NCBI GenBank assembly: GCA_013815575.1
Contig: JACDFX010000041.1
Span: 1 to 8,667 of the forward strand
Direction: 5' to 3'
Length of the DNA stretch: 8,667 nt
Source: Rubrobacter sp.
Lineage (GTDB): Bacteria; Actinomycetota; Rubrobacteria; Rubrobacterales; Rubrobacteraceae
This document shows, in pieces, positions 1 through 8,353 of the stretch. The notes below the pieces were generated by a model that saw only the letters and a program-made list of their open reading frames with translations, was not told where the DNA came from and did no database searches. The first letter of the stretch is position 1. Each line of letters opens with the position of its first letter. The translations under genes were made by a program, and so were the position numbers.

Positions 1-482
1 GTCTCGTCCCCGGCCGAGGCCCTGACGTTGAGGCCAACAAAGTACAGGGCACCTATAAGTGCGGCTATCACGAGGGCAGAGACTACGACGGTGACGACGG
101 TCGAGCGCGAGACCTTGCGCTTCTCGGCCCCCGAGACGCCGCCGGGGTAGATGATCGGGCGCTCGAACTCGCTCTTGGGCGGCTCGTAGCTCAGGCCTCG
201 CTCCCGGCGCGGCTTTCTGCGGGTCTTCAACTCCCGGGAGAGCTCCGCGCCGTCGAGGCCAAGAAAGTTGGCGTAGGTCTTGAGGAAGCCCCGGGCGTAG
301 ACCGCGTCCGGGAGGACCGTGTAGTCGTCATCCTCCAGGCCGACGAGGTAGCGCTTGCGGATCTTGGTCGCCCGCTCGGCCTCTTCGAGGGAGAGGCCCC
401 TGTCCTTCCTGGCCCGCTCCAGAACGCGACCGACTTTGCCTTCGCCGTTCGGCGAGTGGAGGGTATGGTTCCCATCTTCCAT
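1..482 (-). CDS. rodZ: RodZ-like membrane protein with N-terminal HTH domain (partial, 3' end outside window)
   Basis: The reading frame opens at an ATG (482-480) and stays open for 160 codons to the window edge, so the C-terminus is missing. Residues about 16-76 form an HTH_25/Xre-type helix-turn-helix of the RodZ kind. The hallmark stretch is visible: RYLVGLEDDDY (44-54), then LPDAVYARGFLKTYA (57-71) and the final LGLD (74-77). A basic linker (86-126) precedes one hydrophobic transmembrane segment at about 127-149 (VVTVVVSALVIAALIGALYF). Family knowledge: RodZ links the cytoplasmic MreB cytoskeleton or division machinery to the membrane and periplasm, and its external domain (DUF4115) would lie in the missing part. 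The HTH in this family mostly serves protein-protein contact rather than DNA binding. The start lies 25 bp after the ftsK stop with only a weak ribosome site, which suggests co-transcription with ftsK. B. subtilis ymfM sits similarly downstream of spoIIIE. The family call is firm; the exact cellular role is inferred. Confidence 0.88.
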   Translation of the reverse strand, partial: MEDGNHTLHSPNGEGKVGRVLERARKDRGLSLEEAERATKIRKRYLVGLEDDDYTVLPDAVYARGFLKTYANFLGLDGAELSRELKTRRKPRRERGLSYEPPKSEFERPIIYPGGVSGAEKRKVSRSTVVTVVVSALVIAALIGALYFVGLNVRASAGDE

Positions 483-507
483 GCGGCCTACAAGCCTACC
501 ATAAAAG

Positions 508-2829
508 CTACCAACCCTCGGGCTTTTCGCCTCTGGATTCCGCGCTTTCACCGCCGTCGAACATGGACTCGAGGTCCAGCGGGCTGGCGACGACGGCCCG
601 GCTCTTGGAGCCCTCGTAGGGGCCGACTATCCCCTTGCGCTCAAGCGCGTCGATGATCCTGCCGGCCCGCGAGTACCCGACCCGAAAACGCCTCTGCACC
701 GCGCTCACGGAGGCCTGCTGGCTCGACACCACGAAGCTCGCCGCCTCGTGCAGCAGGTCGTCCTCGGGCTCGCCCGTCTCCTCTTTCTCGCTCTTGGGCT
801 GCTGAACGACCTCCTCGACGAAGTGGGGCTCCACCCGTCCGGAGGCCGCGTCCGAGCTCGCGCCGACGACCCGCTCGACCTCGTTCTCGGAGATAAAGGC
901 GCCCTGCACGCGGGAGGACCTCAGGGCCGAGACCGGTTTGAAGAGCATATCGCCCATGCCGAGCAAGAACTCCGCGCCACCCCCGTCAAGGATGACCCGG
1001 GAGTCCACCTGGCTAGAGACCGCAAAGGCGATGCGGCTCGGGATGTTGGCCTTGATCATGCCGGTTATGACGTCCACGCTGGGCCTCTGGGTCGCCACCA
1101 CGAGGTGTATGCCGACGGCCCTGGCCTTCTGCGCGAGCCTCACGATGGAGTCCTCTACCTTCGCCCCCGCCTGCATCATGAGGTCGGCGAGCTCGTCTAT
1201 GACGATCACGACGTAGGGCATCTGGGTCTCGGCCCTCATGTTGTAGCCGTCAAGCGACCGCGAGCCCATCTTCTCCAATACTTCGTAGCGCCGCTCCATC
1301 TCGGCGACGGCCCACTGCAGGGCGTTCGCCGCCTTTTTGACGTCGGTGACGACGGGGGTTATGAGGTGCGGTATCCGGCCGAAGGGCGAGAGCTCTACCC
1401 TCTTCGGGTCTATGAGGACCATCTTGACCTGCCTGGGGTCCGTGGTGAGGAGCAGCGAGGTGAGCAGGCCGTTCAACATGACGCTCTTCCCGCTCCCGGT
1501 CGTGCCGGCAACGAGCAGGTGCGGCATCTCCGCGAGGTCGAAGAAGACGGCCCGACCGGAGATGTCCTTGCCGAGCGCCACCGGCAGGGTCCAGTCGTGG
1601 GCGTCAGGGTACTCCCGGAAGACGTCGCCTAAAGTAACCTTGGCCGGCCTGGTGTTCGGCACCTCGACCCCGACGGCGCTCTTGCCGGGGATGGGGGCCA
1701 GTATCCTGACCTCGGTGGCCGCCAGGGCGTAGGCTATGTCCTGCTGGAGGTTGCTTACCTTCCCGACCTTGACCCCGCTCCCGAGCCTGAGCTCGTAGCG
1801 CGTCACCCGCGGCCCCACGACGGCCCGTACCACCCGCGCCTCGACCCCGAGGTCAGCGAGAGCCCGCGTGAGACGTTCGCTCGTCCCCTCCGCGTCGTGC
1901 TCCGGCACCCCGTGCCCGACCTCGAGCAGGCCGAAAGACGGGGGCGTGTACTCGCCGGGCTCGACAGGACGAACCTCCTCGAGCGCGAGCCCCTCGGAAC
2001 TCTCCGGCAACACGAGCTCGAACTCCCGCGTCGGCTCTTCCGCGGGCGGGGACGGCCCGACTCGCCTGGAAGGCGACCCGTCAGGCGGGGCATCGTGCGG
2101 GACCCACACCTCGGAGGCCGGCGGCCCGACCGGCCTCTCGCGCTTCGCGCGGGGCTTGCCGGCCCCCGTCCTAGCGCCCGCCTCTCGCCTTGACTGCAGG
2201 CCCCCCCAGAGGCCTCTTGCGCGCCCGGCGAGGGAGGCGAGGCCGTCTCGCAGGCCCGAGAGGGCGGCGGCGAAGCCGACGCCGGTCAATAGGGAGAGAC
2301 CAAGGGCGTAGAGCAGCGCCAGGGCGAGGACGACCCCGATGGCACCGCCGACGAGGTCCACGGCGTAGTAGACGGCGCTGCCGACCGCACCGCCGGCCTC
2401 CGGGTACGCCCCGCCAGAGAAGAGCAGGCGCCGGGGCATCACGGCCGCCAGATTGGCTGCGACGCCCACGAGGAGCAGGACCGTTCCAACCACAGCCCGT
2501 CCAGGCAGACGGTCCAGAAGTAGTAGAAGACCGCCGACCGCGACGAGGGGCGCGAGCGCGAGGCCAACGTCACCGAGAAGGTTGCGCGCCACGAAGAGGC
2601 CCGCGTCACCGAGAAAAGCCCCCCGGCCCGTAAAGGACGCGGCCGTAAAAAAGAGGCCGAGGGCGAGGAGCGCGATGCCGACGGCCTCGCGGCTCACTGC
2701 CTCGCGCAGGCCGTCCATCATGGGGGGCGGGGTTCTCTTACGGGTACCCGTGCGGGCTCCCTTGCCGGCGCCCCTGCTCGGGGCCGATTTCTTTGCGGTT
2801 TTTTTCGGGGCGCTCCTGTGTGTAGCCAC
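508..2829 (-). CDS. ftsK: DNA translocase FtsK/SpoIIIE
   Basis: This 773-residue protein is the ATP-driven, septum-located double-stranded DNA pump that clears and segregates chromosome termini during division. A Lys/Arg-rich N-terminal tail (about 1-36) is followed by about four hydrophobic membrane segments (roughly 47-66, 83-106, 112-130, 150-185). Next comes a variable Pro/Glu-rich linker (about 205-290), then the alpha/beta motor domain (about 310-660). Walker A is AGTTGSGKS (441-449) and Walker B is VIVIDELADLMM (541-552). Other family blocks are LIDPKRVEL (472-480), VVATQRPSVDVITG (577-590) and GAEFLLGMGDMLF (618-630). The winged-helix gamma domain, which reads polar DNA signals (KOPS/SRS), spans about 690-750. 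The GTG start is the only usable one at this end: in-frame TAG (2839-2841) and TGA (2857-2859) block upstream starts, and the next candidates are Met37/38. No Shine-Dalgarno is visible before the GTG, so initiation may be leaderless. The stop is TAG. Length and domain set are normal for the family. Confidence 0.97.
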   Translation of the reverse strand: MATHRSAPKKTAKKSAPSRGAGKGARTGTRKRTPPPMMDGLREAVSREAVGIALLALGLFFTAASFTGRGAFLGDAGLFVARNLLGDVGLALAPLVAVGGLLLLLDRLPGRAVVGTVLLLVGVAANLAAVMPRRLLFSGGAYPEAGGAVGSAVYYAVDLVGGAIGVVLALALLYALGLSLLTGVGFAAALSGLRDGLASLAGRARGLWGGLQSRREAGARTGAGKPRAKRERPVGPPASEVWVPHDAPPDGSPSRRVGPSPPAEEPTREFELVLPESSEGLALEEVRPVEPGEYTPPSFGLLEVGHGVPEHDAEGTSERLTRALADLGVEARVVRAVVGPRVTRYELRLGSGVKVGKVSNLQQDIAYALAATEVRILAPIPGKSAVGVEVPNTRPAKVTLGDVFREYPDAHDWTLPVALGKDISGRAVFFDLAEMPHLLVAGTTGSGKSVMLNGLLTSLLLTTDPRQVKMVLIDPKRVELSPFGRIPHLITPVVTDVKKAANALQWAVAEMERRYEVLEKMGSRSLDGYNMRAETQMPYVVIVIDELADLMMQAGAKVEDSIVRLAQKARAVGIHLVVATQRPSVDVITGMIKANIPSRIAFAVSSQVDSRVILDGGGAEFLLGMGDMLFKPVSALRSSRVQGAFISENEVERVVGASSDAASGRVEPHFVEEVVQQPKSEKEETGEPEDDLLHEAASFVVSSQQASVSAVQRRFRVGYSRAGRIIDALERKGIVGPYEGSKSRAVVASPLDLESMFDGGESAESRGEKPEGW

Positions 2830-2842
2830 AGTAGAAGTCTAG
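2830..2842 (-). repeat. Third copy of the 13-mer, directly before the ftsK start
   Basis: CTAGACTTCTACT on the minus strand (2842-2830) matches the downstream arm of the rnj-stop palindrome, CTAGACCTCTACT (2892-2880), at 12 of 13 positions. The two copies are offset by exactly 50 bp. This copy ends at the base immediately before the ftsK GTG, contains the in-frame TAG that limits the ftsK start, and touches the proposed -10 box. Confidence 0.7.
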
Positions 2843-2868
2843 CTTAAACCCGCGAGTCAGACCCTCAA
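2841..2868 (-). promoter_or_regulatory. Possible ftsK promoter giving a near-leaderless mRNA
   Basis: On the minus strand, TTGAGG (2868-2863) resembles a -35 box. It is followed after 16 nt by TAAGCT (2846-2841), which matches the TANNNT pattern of a -10 box. A start point 6-8 nt downstream would fall at about 2832-2835, only 3-5 nt before the ftsK GTG. That fits the lack of any Shine-Dalgarno there. Both boxes match consensus only partly and no transcript data are available, so this is a suggestion. Confidence 0.3.
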
Positions 2869-2878
2869 CCGCACCATG

Positions 2879-2908
2879 TAGTAGAGGTCTAGGTCTAGAC
2901 CTCTACTA
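2879..2908 (-). repeat. Perfect 14-bp inverted repeat overlapping the rnj stop codon
   Basis: The arms TAGTAGAGGTCTAG (2879-2892) and CTAGACCTCTACTA (2895-2908) are exact reverse complements separated by GT. The right arm encodes the last codons and the TAG stop of rnj (2895-2897). In RNA it could form a strong stem of about 12-13 bp, since the two-base spacer requires opening a pair or two. No U-run follows on the minus strand, so it is not a classical intrinsic terminator. It could be a U-less terminator, a 3'-end stabiliser or a protein-binding palindrome. Confidence 0.85.
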
Positions 2909-4541
2909 TTAGCGGAAGTATGATCGGGCGTTTCCCGGTCTTCTCCGATAGGAAGCCGGAGAGGTCCTTACGGACGGCGTTCTTGAGCTCGCTGCGGTCG
3001 GTGACGCGGCCCTTAGCGGTGCGCTCCAGGGTGCGTCTGACGGTGTCCGTGGACTGCTCCATCAGGCCGTTAGAACCCTGGGTGGTGACGAAGCCGCGGG
3101 AGATCAGGTCCGGGGGGCCGATGAGTTGGCCGTTCTGGGCGTTGACCCTGGCCACGACGATGAACATGCCGTCCTCGGAGAGTTGCTGGCGCTCACGCAT
3201 CACGCCCGAGGCGCCTTCCGCGAGCCCGCCGCCGTCGACGAGGAACATCCCGGCGGAGACGCTTTCGGCGCGGCGGGCCTTGCCATTCTTGAACTCAAGC
3301 GTATCGCCGTTCTCCAGGAGAAAGATGTTCTCTTCCGGGATACCGAGCGCCATGGCGGTGTTCGCGTGGTGGCGCAGGTGTCGGAACTCGCCGTGGACCG
3401 GCACCAGGTAGCGCGGCTTGAGGAGGGAGAGGACTATCTTCTGCTCCTCCTGGGCTGCGTGACCCGAGACGTGGACCGGCGTCAGCGGACTGTAGAGGAC
3501 CTCGGCCCCGCGTTTCATAAGGTTGTTGATGGTGCGCGAGACGCCCCGCTCGTTGCCCGGGATGGGGTGGGCCGCGATGACGACCGTATCGCCCGGGCCC
3601 GCCTCGATACTGCGGTGGGTGCCGTTGGCGACCCGGCTCAAGGCGGCCAGCGGCTCGCCCTGGGAGCCCGTCATCATGACGACGATCTCGGAGTCGGGGA
3701 TCCTGCCGAAGTCCCGCTGCTGGTCGACAAACATGTTGTCCGGCAGGTCCAGGTAGCCGAGCTCGCGCGCGATCTGGACGTTTCGGATCATGGACCGTCC
3801 CGCCACGCCGACGAGCCGGTTGTGCTTCTTGGCCGCCTCGACGACCTGGCTCACGCGGTGGATGTGTGAGGCGAAGGACGCGACTATGATCCTGCCCTTC
3901 GCCTTGGCGAAGACGTTGTCGAGCGTCCCGCCGACCACCCTCTCGGACGGCACGAAGCCAGGCCGCTCGGAGTTGGTCGAGTCGCCGAAGTAGGCGAGCA
4001 CGCCGGCGTTGCCGAGCTCCGCGAGGCGGCCAAGGTCCATCGGGGCGCCCTCGATGGGTGTCAGGTCTATCTTGTAGTCGCCGGAGAAAAGGATCAGGCC
4101 GGCGGTGGTGCGAATGGCTATGGCAACGGCGTCCGGGATCGAGTGGTTGACGTTGATAAACTCGAGACCGAAGCCACCCAAGTTCTGGGTGTCCCCCGCC
4201 TTGATCTCGCGCAGGTCCCCCTTCTTTATCCCGAACTCCTGCAACTTGCTACGTACCAACCCGAGCGTTAGCTTGGTCGCGTACACCGGCACGTTGAACT
4301 CGCGCAACAGGTAAGGCAACGAGCCGACGTGGTCCTCGTGGCCGTGCGTCAGCACGATGCCCTTTAGCTCGTCGGCGTGCTCGCGCAGGAACGTAAAGTC
4401 CGGGAGCACCAGGTCGATACCCGGCATCTCCTCGTCCGGGAAAGACATCCCGGCATCGACGAGGATGATGCCGCTCGACTGGCGCACGGCGGTCATATTC
4501 TTGCCGATCTCGCCCAATCCTCCCAAGGGCACGACCTGCAA
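2895..4541 (-). CDS. rnj: Ribonuclease J (beta-CASP metallo-beta-lactamase RNase)
   Basis: RNase J is a cytoplasmic two-zinc enzyme with endonuclease and 5'-3' exonuclease activity in mRNA decay and rRNA maturation. Residue numbers count from the TTG at 4539-4541 (548 aa). The N-terminal block PLGGLGEIGKN (5-15) is diagnostic. The metallo-beta-lactamase motif HGHEDH is at 66-71, with further metal ligands at H133 (VNHSIPDA) and D155 (FSGDYKID). The beta-CASP insert includes GDSTNSERPG (186-195), ASFASHIHRVSQV (221-233) and MTGSQGEP (290-297). The core closes with HVSGHAAQEE (357-366) and PVHGEFRHL (381-389), and a C-terminal domain of about 100 residues ends at a TAG stop. The TTG has no ribosome site at normal distance. 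A perfect AAGGAGG (4575-4569) instead points to a CTG at 4559-4557, which would add six residues (MLDKNT). I kept the conventional codon for the coordinates but think CTG is more likely. It follows the M16 protease gene in the likely operon, and its stop lies in a palindrome. Confidence 0.96.
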   Translation of the reverse strand: MQVVPLGGLGEIGKNMTAVRQSSGIILVDAGMSFPDEEMPGIDLVLPDFTFLREHADELKGIVLTHGHEDHVGSLPYLLREFNVPVYATKLTLGLVRSKLQEFGIKKGDLREIKAGDTQNLGGFGLEFINVNHSIPDAVAIAIRTTAGLILFSGDYKIDLTPIEGAPMDLGRLAELGNAGVLAYFGDSTNSERPGFVPSERVVGGTLDNVFAKAKGRIIVASFASHIHRVSQVVEAAKKHNRLVGVAGRSMIRNVQIARELGYLDLPDNMFVDQQRDFGRIPDSEIVVMMTGSQGEPLAALSRVANGTHRSIEAGPGDTVVIAAHPIPGNERGVSRTINNLMKRGAEVLYSPLTPVHVSGHAAQEEQKIVLSLLKPRYLVPVHGEFRHLRHHANTAMALGIPEENIFLLENGDTLEFKNGKARRAESVSAGMFLVDGGGLAEGASGVMRERQQLSEDGMFIVVARVNAQNGQLIGPPDLISRGFVTTQGSNGLMEQSTDTVRRTLERTAKGRVTDRSELKNAVRKDLSGFLSEKTGKRPIILPLIVEV

Positions 4542-4568
4542 GGTGTTTTTATCTAACAGCGTGAATTA

Positions 4569-4575
4569 CCTCCTT
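4569..4575 (-). promoter_or_regulatory. Strong Shine-Dalgarno of rnj
   Basis: The minus strand reads AAGGAGGT here, a near-perfect anti-16S match. An in-frame TAA begins inside it (4568-4566), so translation of this frame cannot start upstream. It stands 9 nt before the CTG at 4559-4557 but 27 nt before the TTG at 4541-4539. It therefore decides for an upstream, non-ATG start of RNase J. Confidence 0.75.
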
Positions 4576-4582
4576 CGTAACT

Positions 4583-4629
4583 CTCAGCCTTCAGCCTTCA
4601 GCCCAAAAGCTGACCGCTGACGGCTGACA
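4583..4629. repeat. Heptad-periodic inverted repeat (TCAGC/GCTGA units) between M16 protease and rnj
   Basis: The plus strand carries three TCAGC units spaced at 7 nt (4584-4588, 4591-4595, 4598-4602), then a CCAAAA spacer (4603-4608). Three GCTGA units follow at the same 7-nt spacing (4609-4613, 4616-4620, 4623-4627). The 20-nt arms pair with about four mismatches, all in the two-base linkers or at the end. It starts next to the TAG stop of the M16 gene and ends just before the rnj Shine-Dalgarno, so it would be a transcribed hairpin. It resembles dispersed intergenic GCTGA-type heptad repeats known from several bacterial genomes; dispersal cannot be shown from this window. Confidence 0.8.
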
Positions 4630-4630
4630 G

Positions 4631-5886
4631 CTATCCTAGATACCTCTCCAGATCGAGCTCCTTCGGCCCGACGGCTGAGAGGTACATTTTTTCCGTGTCT
4701 AAGTGCTCGTTTGCCAGACGCATGACGTCTTCGGCGGTTACGGCCTCTATGCGGGCGGCTATCTCCTCGGGGGAGAGCAGCTCGGTGCCGAGGATGACGC
4801 TGCGTCCGACGCGGTTCATCCTGGCGGCGGTGCTCTCGAGGGCCAGGAGGGTCGAGCTCTTGAGCTGCTGCTTGGTGCGCTCTAGCTCCTCGCTGTCCAC
4901 GAGTTCGGTGCGCATCTTGCCCATCTCGCGGACTATGATGCCCACCGCCTCCTCGACGTTGCCCGTGGTCGAGCCGACGTAGGTCTTTATGGCGCCGGCG
5001 TCGGAGTAGGACTGGTGGTAGGAGTAGACGGCGTATGCCAGACCCCGCTTCTCGCGGACCTCCTGGAAGAGCCGGCTGCTCATGCCCCCGCCGAAGACGT
5101 TATTGAGCGCGGCCATCGCGAAGCGGTCCTCGCTGGTCGCCGGGATGCCCAGGGATCCGACTGAGACGTGGTACTGCTCGGTCTCCTTGAACTTGTAGTG
5201 AACGCGGCTCTGCGGCTCTCCCGGGTGCGCGTCGCGCCCGAACGGCTCGCCCGCCGGCAGGCCGCCGAGCTTCGCCTCGACCATGGCCTCGAGTTTATCC
5301 GGGTCGAGCTTGCCCGCGCCGACCACGAAGACGTTGGCGGCGGTGTAGGTGTTCTGGTGGAAGTTCTTGAGGGTGTCGTGGTCCACGCCGCGAACCGTCT
5401 CGGCGGAGCCGATGATGGGGCGGCCGAGGGAGTCGCCGTGGAAGATCAAGCCGGAGAGGTACTCGTCGGCCATCTGGTCCGGCCGGTCCTCGTACATCTT
5501 GATCTCCTCGACTATCACCTCCCGCTCCCGCTCAAGGTCGGCGAAGGTCGGACGGAGGACCATGTCCCCCATGACGTCGAGCGCCTTTTCCAGGTGCTCG
5601 GGCAGGAAGCGGGCGTAGAGGACGGTGTACTCCTCGCCCGTGGCCGCGTTCTCCTGGGCGCCGATGCCCTCGAAGGCCTGGGCGATGCCGAGGGCGTCCA
5701 TCTCGGGGGTTCCCTTGAAGAGCATGTGCTCCATGAGGTGGGTTATGCCGGCGACCTCGTCCCGCTCGTCGCGGGATCCGGCCCGGATCCAGACCCCCAA
5801 AGAGACGCTGGTGGCCTCCGACAGGGGCTCCGAGAAGACCCTGAGGCCCCCCGGAAGCTCCCTCCGCCTGACGTTTTTGTCCGCCA

Positions 5887-5887
<1 letters not shown>
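4631..5887 (-). CDS. M16 family zinc metalloprotease (processing-peptidase-like)
   Basis: This 418-residue protein is of the pitrilysin/mitochondrial processing peptidase family (PqqL/MlpA/PepR type). The inverted zinc motif HLMEH is at 50-54 (H50 and H54 ligands, E53 the catalytic base), and the distal glutamate ligand lies in VIVEEIKMYEDRP (124-136). GIGAQENAATGEEYT (74-88) continues the N-terminal M16 domain. The inactive-like second half contains the conserved FGGGMSSRLFQEVREKRGLAYAVYSY region (265-290), which contacts substrate. About 420 residues is the usual length of single-chain bacterial members, which form dimers. No signal peptide is seen, so it is probably cytoplasmic. The GTG start overlaps the last base of the pnp TAG stop (TAGTG), and GGAGG (5896-5892) inside the end of pnp serves as ribosome site, so translation is probably coupled to pnp. 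Linkage to pnp is conserved in Firmicutes (pnpA-ylxY-mlpA in B. subtilis). The natural substrate is not known from sequence. Confidence 0.95.
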
Positions 5888-7944
<2,057 letters not shown>

Positions 7945-7980
7945 GTAATCTCCTCTTGTTTCCGGTGGGGTTTGCCGGAC

Positions 7981-8247
7981 CTAGCGGCGCAGGCCGAGCC
8001 TGGCGATAAGCGATCGGTAGCGCTCGACGTCCTTCTTCTGAACGTACTTGAGCAGACGCCGACGCTTGCCGACCAGCTTGAGCAAACCCCGACGGGAATG
8101 GAAATCGTGCTTGTGCGTGCGCAAATGGTCGGTGAGGTGGGAGATGCGCTTGGTCAGCACGGCCACCTGCACCTCCGGCGAACCCGTGTCGCCCTCGTGC
8201 GTCCGATGCTCCTGAATGATCTCTTGTTTGCCTTCTACGACAGCCAA
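7981..8247 (-). CDS. rpsO: 30S ribosomal protein S15
   Basis: This 88-residue S15 has essentially the universal length (88-89) for this primary 16S rRNA-binding protein, which organises the three-way junction of the central domain (helices 20-22). Recognisable blocks are [16 protein letters not shown] (17-32), [16 protein letters not shown] (41-56) and the basic C-terminal helix [18 protein letters not shown] (61-78). The D/H-rich loop [11 protein letters not shown] is the main rRNA-contact surface. It starts at TTG (8247-8245), the only start codon near the conserved N-terminus, with a purine-rich AGGAGAAGGA ribosome site 5-14 nt upstream. In many bacteria S15 represses its own translation by binding the rpsO leader, and the 106-bp upstream gap leaves room for this. 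The stop is TAG, with pnp following in the same direction. Confidence 0.98.
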   Translation of the reverse strand: MAVVEGKQEIIQEHRTHEGDTGSPEVQVAVLTKRISHLTDHLRTHKHDFHSRRGLLKLVGKRRRLLKYVQKKDVERYRSLIARLGLRR

Positions 8248-8353
8248 CTTCTTCCTTCTCCTCTGTGTTCTTTACGCTTCTATGATTTCACTCTATTCAA
8301 CCCGCTATGCTACCACACGTACCTAATGGCATTGCCCCTAACGGGCAGGCTCT
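8248..8353 (-). promoter_or_regulatory. Gap between ribF and rpsO, probable rpsO leader/promoter
   Basis: This 106-bp stretch is noticeably more AT-rich than the genes and has no ORF. Just after the ribF stop the minus strand has a short stem, TGCCC-GTTAG-GGGCA (about 8348-8334), with no following U-run. Next, ATGCCA pairs imperfectly with TGGTAGCAT around a short loop, a second possible hairpin. TAGAGT (a TANNNT box) lies about 45 nt before the ribosome site, but I find no convincing -35 partner. A promoter or S15-responsive leader is plausible from position and family behaviour but is not shown by any motif I can confirm. Confidence 0.3.

Noticed and set aside
227..475. Minus-strand 82-codon ORF within the rodZ region
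   Set aside because: It is the wrong frame of the rodZ-like gene. The correct frame, starting at 482 and open to the window edge, carries the RodZ HTH and a transmembrane segment.
748..1632. Long plus-strand ORF (294 codons) opposite ftsK
   Set aside because: It is antisense to the motor domain of ftsK, whose Walker motifs are intact. The translation is rich in His/Asp/Arg/Gly with no recognisable domain, typical of an antisense shadow in GC-rich codon-biased DNA.
2857..2877. Six-codon ORF MVRLRV between rnj and ftsK (ATG at 2877)
   Set aside because: It is in frame with ftsK but closed by TGA; it has no ribosome site and no regulatory codon pattern, so chance is the best explanation.
3126..3869. 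Plus-strand ORF (247 codons) opposite rnj
   Set aside because: Antisense shadow of the beta-CASP region of RNase J; low-complexity Asp/Val/Arg-rich translation without a fold signature.
7961..7979. TCCGG/CCGGA inverted repeat between rpsO and pnp
   Set aside because: A 5-bp stem with a 9-nt loop and no U-run is within chance in GC-rich DNA and too weak to call a terminator.
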